Positions 14,779 to 22,183 of a stretch of DNA of 24,975 nt are shown piece after piece (within the stretch, counting starts at the first letter, position 1; each line of letters starts with the position of its first letter). The stretch comes from Streptosporangiaceae bacterium (lineage in GTDB: Bacteria; Actinomycetota; Actinomycetes; Streptosporangiales; Streptosporangiaceae), in contig JAICWX010000108.1 of the NCBI GenBank assembly GCA_025934635.1, positions 1-24,975 of the forward strand, in the 5' to 3' direction. Position numbers and translations under genes: made by a program. Under the pieces are notes generated by a model, which was given only the letters and a program-made list of their open reading frames with translations, ran no database searches and was not told where the DNA came from.

Positions 14779-15990
14779 TCAGTTCCAGCATTGCCAGGAA
14801 CTGGGGTTGGCGAAGACCGTGAAGCGGCCAACCGCGTTGCCGACGTGGTACAGCGTGTCGCAGGCGGCGGTCGTGTCGACCGGGGCCGACGGCGCGGTGC
14901 AGTACCAGCCGGTGGCGTTGTCGGCGACCAGCTTGCTGGTGCCGAGGCCGGCCGCGGCGCAGTAGCTGGCGAAGTCGAGCGGGCCCAGGTACCGGTTGAC
15001 GCGCCAGCACTGCCAGGCGTTGGGGTCGGCGAAGTTGGTCGTCACGTCGATCACCTTGCTGCTGCTCAGGTGGTAGGACCACGCGCAGACGCTGCCGACG
15101 TTGAGCGCCAGCGACGGGTACAGCGTGCAGCGCCAGCCGTAGGCGTTGGTCGCCACCACTTCGGCGGTGTGGTGGCCGATGTGCTGGCAGTACCCGTTGA
15201 AGTTGGGGACGCCCAGGCTGTGCGGCGTCACCCCGCCGCTGGCGCCGGCCTTGCGGGTCGGCTTGGGCGTGGCCTTCTTGGTCGCCTTGACCGGCGGCTT
15301 CGCCGTCTTGTCGGGCACCGAGGCGGAGCTGGTCGCCTTCGGGTGCTTCTTCTTGTTCTTGTGTGCCGAAGGCGGCGCGGATGGGGCCGCCGGTGAGGCC
15401 GTGTCGATGGCGCTGGCGCTGATCTGCTGGGTGCTGGGCGCCGGGCCGGCCTTGAAGCCGAGGCTGGACGCCGCCCCCTTGCCCGGGGCTACCAGCACGA
15501 ACGCGGCCACCAGGATGCCGGCCAGGGCGACCGGGGCGGCGCCGAACAGCAGGACGTTCATCAGCGCGCCGCGGCCGCCCCAGGACAGCGCGCCGCGGCC
15601 GGAGCTGCCCGGCTTGGCCTGGCCGGGACCGGACTTACCGGGGCGGGACAGGCCGGGGACGCGGCGGGGCGGGGCGGACGGGCTGGCGAAAGGGCCGGCG
15701 GTGGGGGTGCTGGGGTACCAGCCCACCGAGGCGGGGTCGTCACCGGGATCGGGCCCGGGATCGGGGATCGGCGGGGGCGCGGCGGCGGCGGAGGCAGGCG
15801 CGGCGGCGGAGGCAGGCGCGGGAGCGTCGGGTACTGGAGGGACGGGCGGCACGGGAGGAGCGGATGGCGCGGGCGGCTTGGGCTTGGACGCGCCGAAGCT
15901 CGGCGGGATCCCGCCCGGGCCCGACTGATCCCCGGCCTGGCCAGGCCCCCCGGCCTGGTCTGCGGCCGGACGGCCGTCATTTCCGCTCAC
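14779..15990 (-). CDS. Membrane-anchored protein with duplicated Cys/Trp domain
   Basis: 403 residues from GTG at 15990; a TTG at 16047 would add 19. A Pro/Ala/Gly-rich cytoplasmic head (1-140) leads to one span (about 145-168). A Ser/Ala then Lys-rich linker (about 195-250, KNKKKHPK, KATKKATPKPTRK) follows, then two copies of a roughly 60-residue domain (267-329, 343-402). Each copy holds four Cys at matching places (268, 288, 302, 328; 344, 364, 377, 401), opens YC, has NAxGWxC in the middle and ends WQCW. The topology should put the repeats outside the membrane, where the Cys could pair. I do not recognise an enzyme; ligand or wall binding is a guess. Confidence 0.75.
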   Translation of the reverse strand: MSGNDGRPAADQAGGPGQAGDQSGPGGIPPSFGASKPKPPAPSAPPVPPVPPVPDAPAPASAAAPASAAAAPPPIPDPGPDPGDDPASVGWYPSTPTAGPFASPSAPPRRVPGLSRPGKSGPGQAKPGSSGRGALSWGGRGALMNVLLFGAAPVALAGILVAAFVLVAPGKGAASSLGFKAGPAPSTQQISASAIDTASPAAPSAPPSAHKNKKKHPKATSSASVPDKTAKPPVKATKKATPKPTRKAGASGGVTPHSLGVPNFNGYCQHIGHHTAEVVATNAYGWRCTLYPSLALNVGSVCAWSYHLSSSKVIDVTTNFADPNAWQCWRVNRYLGPLDFASYCAAAGLGTSKLVADNATGWYCTAPSAPVDTTAACDTLYHVGNAVGRFTVFANPSSWQCWN

Positions 15991-16116
15991 GATGGCGCCA
16001 ACTTCCCCAGGTGTCCCCGACAACAATGTCCTGATCTGTCGCCCCAATGGGGACCAATTGTAGGGGTCTGACCCAGGTCGGCACCGGAACTCGGGGTATC
16101 TCGGCCGACAGTGCGC

Positions 16117-17037
16117 TTAGCGGGAGAGGGCGGCCCGGGCGGCGGCCCGGACCCCTTCCGCGTAGGACGCGCCGAACAGGCAGGCGTGCACCAGCAGGGG
16201 ATGCAGCTGGTGCAGCGGGATCCGGTCCCGCCAGCCCGCCGCGAGCGGCGCCGTGTCGTTGTAGCCGGCCAGGATGCGATCCAGGTCGGGCGCGCCGAAC
16301 AGGTCAAGCAGGGCCAGGTCGGTCTCCCGGTGACCGCCGTGGGCGGCCGGGTCGATGAGCCAGCCCCGGTCACCGGACCAGAGCACGTTCCCGGCCCAGC
16401 AGTCGCCGTGGATGCGGCTGGGCGGCTCGGCCGGCCCGGCCAGCGTCCCGATCCGGTCCGTCACCGCCTCGACCAGCCGGGCGTCCTGGGGGCCGAGGGC
16501 GCCCGCGTCCACCGCCATCCGCAGGTACGGCAGCACCCGGCGGGCGGCGTACCACGACGGCCAGTCCGGCGGCGCCTTGCTGTCCAGGGGCGTGTTGTCC
16601 AGGGGCAGGCTGGCGATGACGCCGGGCCAGGGGGCCCCGAAACCGGCGGCACCGGCCGCGTGCAGCCGCGCGAGTTCGGCGCCGAATCCGAACGCGGCCG
16701 ACGGCGATGCGCGGCCCGGCGGGATCATCGAGATGACGAGCGCCGCCTCGGTGACGGCCAGCACGTCGGGCACCGGGACGGCGTCCGCCTCGGCCAGCCA
16801 GCGCAGGCCGTTCGCCTCGGCCGCGAACGCGCCGCCGAGCTGGCCCGTGTCGTCCGTGGCCGTATCGTCTGCGTCCGGGTTGTCTTCGGTCGTTACCTTG
16901 GCGAAGGCGCGCTGGCCGCCGGCCAGCGTGACCATGAAGTGCTGGTAGCCGTGCTGGGCGCCGACGGCGCGGGCGTCACGGACGGCCAGGCCGGTCAGCC
17001 GGGCGATCCGGCGGGCGGCGGGACCCAACGCGGTCAC
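16117..17037 (-). CDS. Fructosamine kinase-family protein
   Basis: 306 residues of the FN3K/APH-like fold, which phosphorylates ketoamine adducts of sugars on amines or proteins so that they decompose (deglycation); cytoplasmic. Landmarks are Lys47 in RAFAKV, the helix Glu in AAEANGLRWL, the catalytic loop HGDCWAGNVLW (His210, Asp212, Asn217) and the metal-binding Asp229 in LIDPAAHGGHRETDLAL, a signature of fructosamine kinases. The GTG at 17037 overlaps the stop of the upstream phosphatase gene by four bases (GTGA), so the two are coupled. An in-frame upstream start would run through the phosphatase gene and is rejected. Confidence 0.9.
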   Translation of the reverse strand: MTALGPAARRIARLTGLAVRDARAVGAQHGYQHFMVTLAGGQRAFAKVTTEDNPDADDTATDDTGQLGGAFAAEANGLRWLAEADAVPVPDVLAVTEAALVISMIPPGRASPSAAFGFGAELARLHAAGAAGFGAPWPGVIASLPLDNTPLDSKAPPDWPSWYAARRVLPYLRMAVDAGALGPQDARLVEAVTDRIGTLAGPAEPPSRIHGDCWAGNVLWSGDRGWLIDPAAHGGHRETDLALLDLFGAPDLDRILAGYNDTAPLAAGWRDRIPLHQLHPLLVHACLFGASYAEGVRAAARAALSR

Positions 17038-17582
17038 CCCATCAGCCGGGCCACCCGGGCGGCGATGACCGGCGTGGCCGTGCGCAGCAGGTCGAGCACC
17101 CGGTCGAACTCCTCCGGGCCGCCGCCCCACGGGTCGGGGATGTCGCGGCCCCCGGCCTCGTCCAGGCCGCCGACCTCGCCGAACAGGCGGATCCGGGTCT
17201 GGTCGCCGCCCCGGGCCATGCGCCGCAGGTCGGTGAGGTTGCGCGTGTCCATGGCGAGGATGAGGTCGTGCCCGGCCAGCCAGGACGGCTCGAACTGGCG
17301 GGCGCGGTGAGCCGACCCGTCGTACCCGCGGCGGGCCAGCGCGGCCCGGGCGTCCGGGTCCATCGGGTCGCCGATGTGCCAGTCCCCGGTGCCCGCGCTG
17401 TCCACGACGACCTTGCCGTCGAGGCCGGCCCGGTCCAGTTCGGCCCGCAGGATGGTCTCGGCCATCGGCGACCGGCAGATGTTCCCCAGGCAGACCAGGC
17501 AGACCCGGTACGGCGAGCCGGGTTCGCGCGGAGATGGCAGCTCGGCCGCCGGTGTCGCAGGCATGACACCAGCATGCCGCAT
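17034..17582 (-). CDS. Low-molecular-weight protein tyrosine phosphatase
   Basis: 182 residues. The P-loop CLGNICRS has nucleophile Cys31 and Arg37. The general-acid Asp150 is in IPDPWGG, and VDSAGTGDWHIG (60-71) is a family landmark. It dephosphorylates tyrosine, or perhaps arginine, on proteins in the cytoplasm. The first 23 residues are a loose extension before YRVCLVCLGN; the ATG at codon 7 is an alternative start and neither has a good ribosome-binding site. It is coupled to the fructosamine kinase. PtpA of Streptomyces and Mycobacterium belongs to this family, but orthology is not shown here. Confidence 0.93.
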   Translation of the reverse strand: MRHAGVMPATPAAELPSPREPGSPYRVCLVCLGNICRSPMAETILRAELDRAGLDGKVVVDSAGTGDWHIGDPMDPDARAALARRGYDGSAHRARQFEPSWLAGHDLILAMDTRNLTDLRRMARGGDQTRIRLFGEVGGLDEAGGRDIPDPWGGGPEEFDRVLDLLRTATPVIAARVARLMG

Positions 17583-17589
17583 CGGCCCG

Positions 17590-17631
17590 GCCGGTGGCGG
17601 CGCCCGGCTGGCCGGTGGCGGCGCCCGGCTG
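17590..17631. repeat. 21-bp tandem repeat, two exact copies plus a degenerate third
   Basis: The unit GCCGGTGGCGGCGCCCGGCT plus G occurs twice head to tail, then decays from 17632. It sits between the phosphatase start and the acyltransferase stop, the likely location of the phosphatase promoter. Confidence 0.8.
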
Positions 17632-17652
17632 GCCAGTGGTGGGGCGCGCAGC

Positions 17653-19077
17653 TCAGTAGCGGCGGTGCCGCGGGCCGGCCATGGCCGGCGGCCGCTCCAC
17701 CGGGACCGTGCCCGGGGCCTGGTCCGGGCCGAACCTGGCGTCCAGCCAGCGGCCCACCCGGCGGCCGAGGTTCTGCATCGGCCGCTCGACGCACAGGTAC
17801 GTCACCGAGCTGAGCACGATCATGGTGATCAGGAGCCCGGCGGCGATCAGCACCTGGAGCCCGAACGGGTGGTGGCGCTCCGGGCGGAAGTGGTGGTAGG
17901 CCTCGATGACCAGCGGGTGCAGCAGGTAGACGGAGTAGCTGATCAGGCCCAGCCAGGTCAGCGCGCGGGGCCACTTGACGTGCCGGAATGTCATCCCGGC
18001 GGCGAAGGTCAGGGCGGCCAGGCTGAGCGCGGAGATCCATTTGCGCGAGTAGATCAGCTCGCCGTGCGGCGACATCCCGAGGGCGCGGCTGTGCCAGAGC
18101 CCGGCGGCGATGGCGCACCCCAGCACGGTCACGCCGACGGTGATGGCCTTGCGCCAGGAGTACTGGCCCTGCTCGGCCCGGTAGAACACGGTACCGGTGA
18201 ACATCAGGGCGAGGATGGACAGCGCCTCGAACGGCTTGAGCCAGCTGCCGTTAAAGGCGACCAGCGTGAGCGCCACCACCGCCGCGAGCGCCGCGCCGAG
18301 CAGCCGCGACAGGCCGCGGCGGACCACGGCGAAGGCCAGCCCGGCCAGGATGAGCAGGTCGGCCACCAGGGCGATCACCCGGGTGGGGGCGACGTGGTGG
18401 ATGAGGTAAGCCATCGGCAGCACTCCGCCGATGGCCACGGCGGCGACCGCGAAGCCCACCGCGTACCAGCTGCTGCGCTTGTGGATCCGGGCGAGGAACA
18501 GGGCGGTGAGCAGCAGGTAGAAGACCATCTCGTAGGACAGCGACCAGACCACGTTGGGCAGGTTCTGGCCGGAGAGCACGTTCGACATCATCAGCAGCTG
18601 CGACAGGACCGAGGCGCCGGGATGGGCGGCCTCGCCGCGTGCCTTCCCGACGTGCGTCAGGTAGAACGCCACCGCGATGCCCACGGCCAGCAGGTACAGC
18701 GGGTACAGCCGGAACAGGCGGCTTACCCAGAAGGTCCGGACGCTCCCCTTGCGCTCCAGCGAGGCCGGCACGATGTACCCGCTGATGAGGAAGAACACGA
18801 AGACGCCGTAGTTACCCGCGTCGAACCACTGGTAGATGACCGACCGCACGTGCTGGAGCACGTAGTAGCTGGTGTGGTCGAAGACCACGGCCAGCGCGGC
18901 GATTCCGCGGAGGAGGTCGAGCCAGCCCAGCCGGCCGGCTGAGCTCGGTGTCTCTTTCGTGGTGACCGGCGCGGGAGGCCGAGCCGGTTCTGCCGCGGAG
19001 GGCCGGGCGAGGTCCTTTACCGGAAGCTGACGCGTTTCAGGCACGGACGCCGACTCTACAACGTTACGTTCGGTCAT
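17653..19077 (-). CDS. Acyltransferase-3 (OafA/YrhL-type) membrane protein
   Basis: 474 residues with about ten membrane spans. After a cytoplasmic head (1-47), LGWLDLLRGIAALAVVFDH (50-68) gives the family Arg57 and catalytic His68. GVFVFFLISGYIVPASLER, VSRLFRLYPLYLL and NVVWSLSYEMVFYLL are family landmarks, and SYSVYLLHPLVIEAYHHF closes the fold. It transfers acyl groups from the cytoplasmic side to sugars or lipids at the membrane, such as O-acetylation of polysaccharide or glycolipid. The substrate is unknown. The ATG at 19077 is chosen; a longer in-frame start at 19167 adds 30 codons with rare AGA/AGG/TTT usage. The C-terminal tail (about 445-474) is Arg/Pro-rich. Confidence 0.9.
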   Translation of the reverse strand: MTERNVVESASVPETRQLPVKDLARPSAAEPARPPAPVTTKETPSSAGRLGWLDLLRGIAALAVVFDHTSYYVLQHVRSVIYQWFDAGNYGVFVFFLISGYIVPASLERKGSVRTFWVSRLFRLYPLYLLAVGIAVAFYLTHVGKARGEAAHPGASVLSQLLMMSNVLSGQNLPNVVWSLSYEMVFYLLLTALFLARIHKRSSWYAVGFAVAAVAIGGVLPMAYLIHHVAPTRVIALVADLLILAGLAFAVVRRGLSRLLGAALAAVVALTLVAFNGSWLKPFEALSILALMFTGTVFYRAEQGQYSWRKAITVGVTVLGCAIAAGLWHSRALGMSPHGELIYSRKWISALSLAALTFAAGMTFRHVKWPRALTWLGLISYSVYLLHPLVIEAYHHFRPERHHPFGLQVLIAAGLLITMIVLSSVTYLCVERPMQNLGRRVGRWLDARFGPDQAPGTVPVERPPAMAGPRHRRY

Positions 19078-19418
19078 GCCTTCGTCACCCGTAAATACCC
19101 CGCTCTTGCCGGCGTCCCTAACATGGCTGCACGTTCTCTCTACGTACACATTTCGCATCCGGTTCATTGCCTACCGTGACAATGACGCCAAGGATGGCGC
19201 GGATGCTCCCTATCGAGAGCTACCACAGGGCGTTCGGAATATTGGTCCTTTGGACTTTTTCTTCCGGATGCCCCGGGGTATTTCCTACTTTACGGATCGA
19301 CAGTATAGAAGGGGATGGCAGCCGGGACGAGGCGATCGGCCGAACGTCCGGCGCGGCCGCTGGTGGCTGTCCTTCCGCGAGAGCCGGGGAGCCAGGGCTG
19401 GCCCGGCGGCGGGACTCG
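19078..19418. other. Intergenic region, no gene seen
   Basis: About 340 bp between the acyltransferase start and the hydrolase stop. It is A/T-richer at 19080-19310 than its flanks, as expected for the acyltransferase promoter, but I find no convincing -35/-10 pair. A short hairpin GGTCC-TTT-GGACT followed by T's (19244-19260) is the only structure. Confidence 0.5.
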
Positions 19419-20318
19419 CTAGCCGAGGGAGCCGAGGAAGCCGGCCAGCGTCGCGTGGAAGCGCTCTGGCTCCTCCAGATTCGGCATGTGACTCGATTCC
19501 TCGAAAATTTCCCAGCGGACGTCCGGAATCCGGTCGTAATAGGGCTGGACCGTGACCGGTGTCGCTTCGTCGTGCCGGCCGGAGACGACAAGGGCCGGAA
19601 CGGCGATATCGGCTAGGCGGTCCACGACCGACCAGTCCCTGAGCGTGCCGGTCACGTGGAACTCGCTCGGCCCGTTCATCGCGTGGTAGACGGCCGGGTT
19701 ATTGACGATCTCCATGAACGAGGCGAAGTGGTCACGCGGCCAGGGGTTGATCCGGCAGACGTGCCGTTCGTGGAAGACCAGCATGGCATCGAGATACTCA
19801 CGGGTACCGGTCGTCCCGGCCGCTTCGTGCCTGCGCAACGTCTCGTCCACCCCGGGTGGCAGCCCGGCGCGCAGGACCTCCATCTCCTGCCGCCACAGCG
19901 GGTAAGACGCCGGCGAGTTGGCGACCACGAGTCCGCGGAGGCCTGACGGCCGCCCGGCGGCGTGCCGCGCCGCTAGCATCCCGCCCCACGAATGCCCGAC
20001 CAGCACGTAGTTGTCCGCGATCTCGAGCCGCCGCAGCAAGTTATCGAGCTCGTCGAGGAACAGGTCGACCGTCCAGAAGCGGTGATCGGCGTCGGGAAGG
20101 TGGGTGGACCCGCCGTTACCGAGTTGGTCGTAGTGCACGACCGGCCAGCCGGCCGCCGCCAGGGAGCACAGGCTCAGCAGGTAATCGTGGGTGCTACCAG
20201 GTCCGCCGTGCACGGCGACGACGGCCGGCCGCCCGGCCCTCGGCGCTCCGGTAACCCGGTACCACGTGCGGTACTGGCGAAAGGGCAGCCATCCGCTGGC
20301 ATGCGGCGCAATGGCCAT
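19419..20318 (-). CDS. Alpha/beta hydrolase, proline iminopeptidase-like (S33)
   Basis: 299 residues. HGGPG (37-41) forms the oxyanion region. The nucleophile elbow GHSWGG has Ser110, the acid is Asp250 in SGRHDEATP, and the base is His277 in ESSHMPNLEEP. The cap domain (about 135-225) is typical of proline-specific or amino-acid amidases and esterases such as tricorn-factor/PIP proteins. No signal peptide. The ATG at 20318 has AGAGG 8 nt upstream; a GTG three codons earlier overlaps that site. It is divergent from the small-protein/FkbH genes. It might be a cluster peptidase/amidase or simply a flanking metabolic gene. Confidence 0.92.
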   Translation of the reverse strand: MAIAPHASGWLPFRQYRTWYRVTGAPRAGRPAVVAVHGGPGSTHDYLLSLCSLAAAGWPVVHYDQLGNGGSTHLPDADHRFWTVDLFLDELDNLLRRLEIADNYVLVGHSWGGMLAARHAAGRPSGLRGLVVANSPASYPLWRQEMEVLRAGLPPGVDETLRRHEAAGTTGTREYLDAMLVFHERHVCRINPWPRDHFASFMEIVNNPAVYHAMNGPSEFHVTGTLRDWSVVDRLADIAVPALVVSGRHDEATPVTVQPYYDRIPDVRWEIFEESSHMPNLEEPERFHATLAGFLGSLG

Positions 20319-20420
20319 GTCAGTCACCTCTCTGCCCGAGCAGCCGCGAGACCTGTCCAGCTACTACTGTCTCAATTCGGGCCCCGTATGGCGACCGCTC
20401 CCGAATGGACGCTCGGCTCG

Positions 20421-20455
20421 GGTGTTCAACTGTGCCGGTTTCTTGGTTGAACACC
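20421..20455. promoter_or_regulatory. Perfect 10-bp inverted repeat, candidate operator
   Basis: GGTGTTCAAC and its exact complement are separated by 15 bp, with half-site centres 25 bp apart. It lies between divergent genes, about 105 bp from the hydrolase ATG and 130 bp from the small-protein gene. The length and symmetry suit a dimeric repressor, but the regulator is not in the window. Confidence 0.6.
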
Positions 20456-20551
20456 ATCAGGAACAGGCTCCGGCACCTCGATGTTGCGTCGCCGGCGGAA
20501 ACCTGGTTACGGTGCTGGCGGTAATTAATACTTGCCAGAATGCCTAAGGTT

Positions 20552-20567
20552 ACGTTCCCGGAAACGT
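20552..20567. promoter_or_regulatory. Near-perfect 16-bp palindrome upstream of small-protein gene
   Basis: ACGTTCCCGGAAACGT is palindromic except for one symmetric mismatch pair and ends 16 nt before the GTG. An A/T-rich TAATTAATAC (20521-20530 area) lies just upstream and may contain the -10 region. Confidence 0.35.
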
Positions 20568-20583
20568 GGGGCGACATTGAAAG

Positions 20584-20934
20584 GTGACGGCATTGGGTTA
20601 CAGATTCACGCTGATCCTCAATCGGGAGATAACCGACGACGAAGCGGCGATTCTGCGCGACGCAGGATGCGCGGACGCGGTTTTCGGCCCCGACACGCTC
20701 CCGACCAACGCCAGCATCCCGGTCACGAAAGTAGACGTCGACACGACGGCGTTCCCGACGCTAGCGGAAGCTATCCAGGCCGGCCTGGACGCGGCCATGA
20801 AGGTACCGGAGCTCAGCGTTCCCGGCCTCAATGTCCCGGCCCAGCCGGCCGGCCCGGAAACCGGGGAGGCAGCCCCGGTGCTCGAGGGCGTGGCAGCCGG
20901 GGAAAACGCCCCGGCCGTCGCCGGGCCGGCCTGA
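20584..20934 (+). CDS. Small protein of unknown function upstream of FkbH-like gene
   Basis: 116 residues. The compact first part (YRFTLILNREITDDEAAILRD through AEAIQAGLDAA, about 6-72) looks like a small alpha/beta domain. It recalls short actinobacterial proteins of the RFTLxLNREITDDE type that I cannot name. The rest is a Pro/Ala/Gly/Glu tail. There is no DSL-type serine motif, so it is not an acyl carrier protein. The start is uncertain: GTG at 20584 abuts GAAAGG, and TTG at 20593 has that site at better spacing. It ends 25 nt before the FkbH-like gene and is probably cotranscribed. Confidence 0.6.
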   Translation: MTALGYRFTLILNREITDDEAAILRDAGCADAVFGPDTLPTNASIPVTKVDVDTTAFPTLAEAIQAGLDAAMKVPELSVPGLNVPAQPAGPETGEAAPVLEGVAAGENAPAVAGPA

Positions 20935-20959
20935 GCGAACCCGTTTTCAAAAGGACCTC

Positions 20960-22135
20960 ATGCCTGATCAGCCAGTCTTGGTGAAGTGCCTGGTCTGGGA
21001 CCTGGACGATACCTTGTGGCGGGGGACGCTGCTGGAAGCTCCCGATGTCCGGCTGCCCAGCGGAATCCGGCAGGTCATCAGCACGCTGGATTCCCGGGGT
21101 ATTCTGCAGTCGATTTCCAGTAAGAACGACTACGACCACGCGTGGGAACGCCTGGAGCAGCTCGGGGTGGCGGAGTATTTCGTGCACCCGCAGATCGGCT
21201 GGGGACGTAAGTCCGATGCGGTGATTCACATCGCCGAGCAGCTGAACTTCGCGACCGGCACGATCGCGTTCATCGACGATCAGCCGTCGGAACGGGCGGA
21301 GGTTGCCTTCCGGGCGCCAGGAATCCGCTGTTACCCCGCGGAGCAGGCGCTGGCGCTGCCGGGACTGGCGGAGTTCAGCCCGCCGGTGGTGACCATCGAT
21401 GCCCGGCGGCGGCGGCAGATGTACCAGGCCAGCTTTCGCCGGGAGGCCGAGCGGGAGTCGTTCCGGGGGCCGGACGAGGAATTCCTGCGCTCGCTCGAGC
21501 TGGCGATGACGATCCTGCGAGCGGGCAAGGATGACTTGACCCGGGTCGAAGAGCTGACCATGCGGACCAGCCAGATGAACGCCACCGGGGTGCATTACCC
21601 CGATGAGGTGCTTCTCGGTCTGGTGGCCGATCCCGGCCACGAGGTACTGACGGTGACCTTGGCGGACCGGTTCGGCCCGCACGGCGCGGTCGGCGTGCTG
21701 CTGCTGGCTTATCACCCGGCGCTGTGGCACCTGAAGCTGCTGGCGACATCGTGCCGGGTGGTCTCGTTCGGGGCCGGGGCGGTGATCCTGAACTGGCTGA
21801 TCGACCAGGCGGCCCGGGCCGGCGTGCACCTGGCGGCCGACTTCCGGCCCACCGGCCGCAACCGGATCATGGACATCGCCTACCGGTTCGCCGGGTTCAC
21901 CGACGACCCCTGCCCGTGCATGGCCGGGCTCGAGCGGGCCGCCGATGACGGCATTCAGCGCCTGCACTTGCGCGCGGCTCCGCGCGCGGCACCGCACACG
22001 ATGCGGCTCACCGCGCCGGACCTGGCCGAGCCTATTACGAGCGAATTCCTGGTGCACTCCGGGAAATCGTCGAGAATCGAGTTATGTGCTAAACCTGAAA
22101 TTGCTTTCCGGCCACTAGCCAGGGTCGGCCGGTAA
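20960..22135 (+). CDS. FkbH-like HAD-superfamily glyceryl transferase/phosphatase
   Basis: 391 residues. FkbH proteins take a glyceryl group from 1,3-bisphosphoglycerate, dephosphorylate it and load it on an acyl carrier protein, for methoxymalonyl-ACP, tetronate or lactyl/glyceryl units of polyketides. The HAD motifs are WDLDDTLWRG (Asp14, Asp16), SISSKND (51-57), Lys84 in GRKSD and FIDDQPSERAEV (104-115). The C-terminal GNAT-like half shows MRTSQMNATG (201-210) and LADRFGPHGAVG (234-245), as in FkbH. About 30-40 residues at the end (TMRLTAPDLAEPI onward) exceed the usual length. AAGGA lies 4 nt before the ATG. The companion ACP, dehydrogenases and methyltransferase are not visible. Confidence 0.92.
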   Translation: MPDQPVLVKCLVWDLDDTLWRGTLLEAPDVRLPSGIRQVISTLDSRGILQSISSKNDYDHAWERLEQLGVAEYFVHPQIGWGRKSDAVIHIAEQLNFATGTIAFIDDQPSERAEVAFRAPGIRCYPAEQALALPGLAEFSPPVVTIDARRRRQMYQASFRREAERESFRGPDEEFLRSLELAMTILRAGKDDLTRVEELTMRTSQMNATGVHYPDEVLLGLVADPGHEVLTVTLADRFGPHGAVGVLLLAYHPALWHLKLLATSCRVVSFGAGAVILNWLIDQAARAGVHLAADFRPTGRNRIMDIAYRFAGFTDDPCPCMAGLERAADDGIQRLHLRAAPRAAPHTMRLTAPDLAEPITSEFLVHSGKSSRIELCAKPEIAFRPLARVGR

Positions 22136-22170
22136 AACCGCGCAGCCTATACGAAATGTAGCGGATTTGC

Positions 22171-22176
22171 TATTCT
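22171..22176 (+). promoter_or_regulatory. Candidate -10 for leaderless ABC exporter transcript
   Basis: TATTCT ends 7 nt before the ABC ATPase ATG and no Shine-Dalgarno is present. TAGC-N6-GCTA (22160-22173) overlaps it and could be an operator. A convincing -35 is not seen. Confidence 0.4.
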
Positions 22177-22183
22177 CCGTGGC

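Noticed and set aside
17038..17130. Longer N-terminus for the fructosamine kinase
   Set aside because: It would lie entirely within the phosphatase gene and reads as Arg/Gly/Pro shadow sequence; the GTG at the 4-base overlap is better.
17374..18942. 522-codon open frame on the + strand opposite the acyltransferase and phosphatase
   Set aside because: Crosses two well-supported genes on the other strand and encodes only a charged low-complexity translation.
19244..19260. Intrinsic terminator with T-run on the + strand
   Set aside because: The stem is only 4-5 bp and no + strand gene lies upstream for it to terminate.
20584..20934. Acyl carrier protein partner of FkbH
   Set aside because: No DSL/DSM serine motif or four-helix ACP pattern is present.
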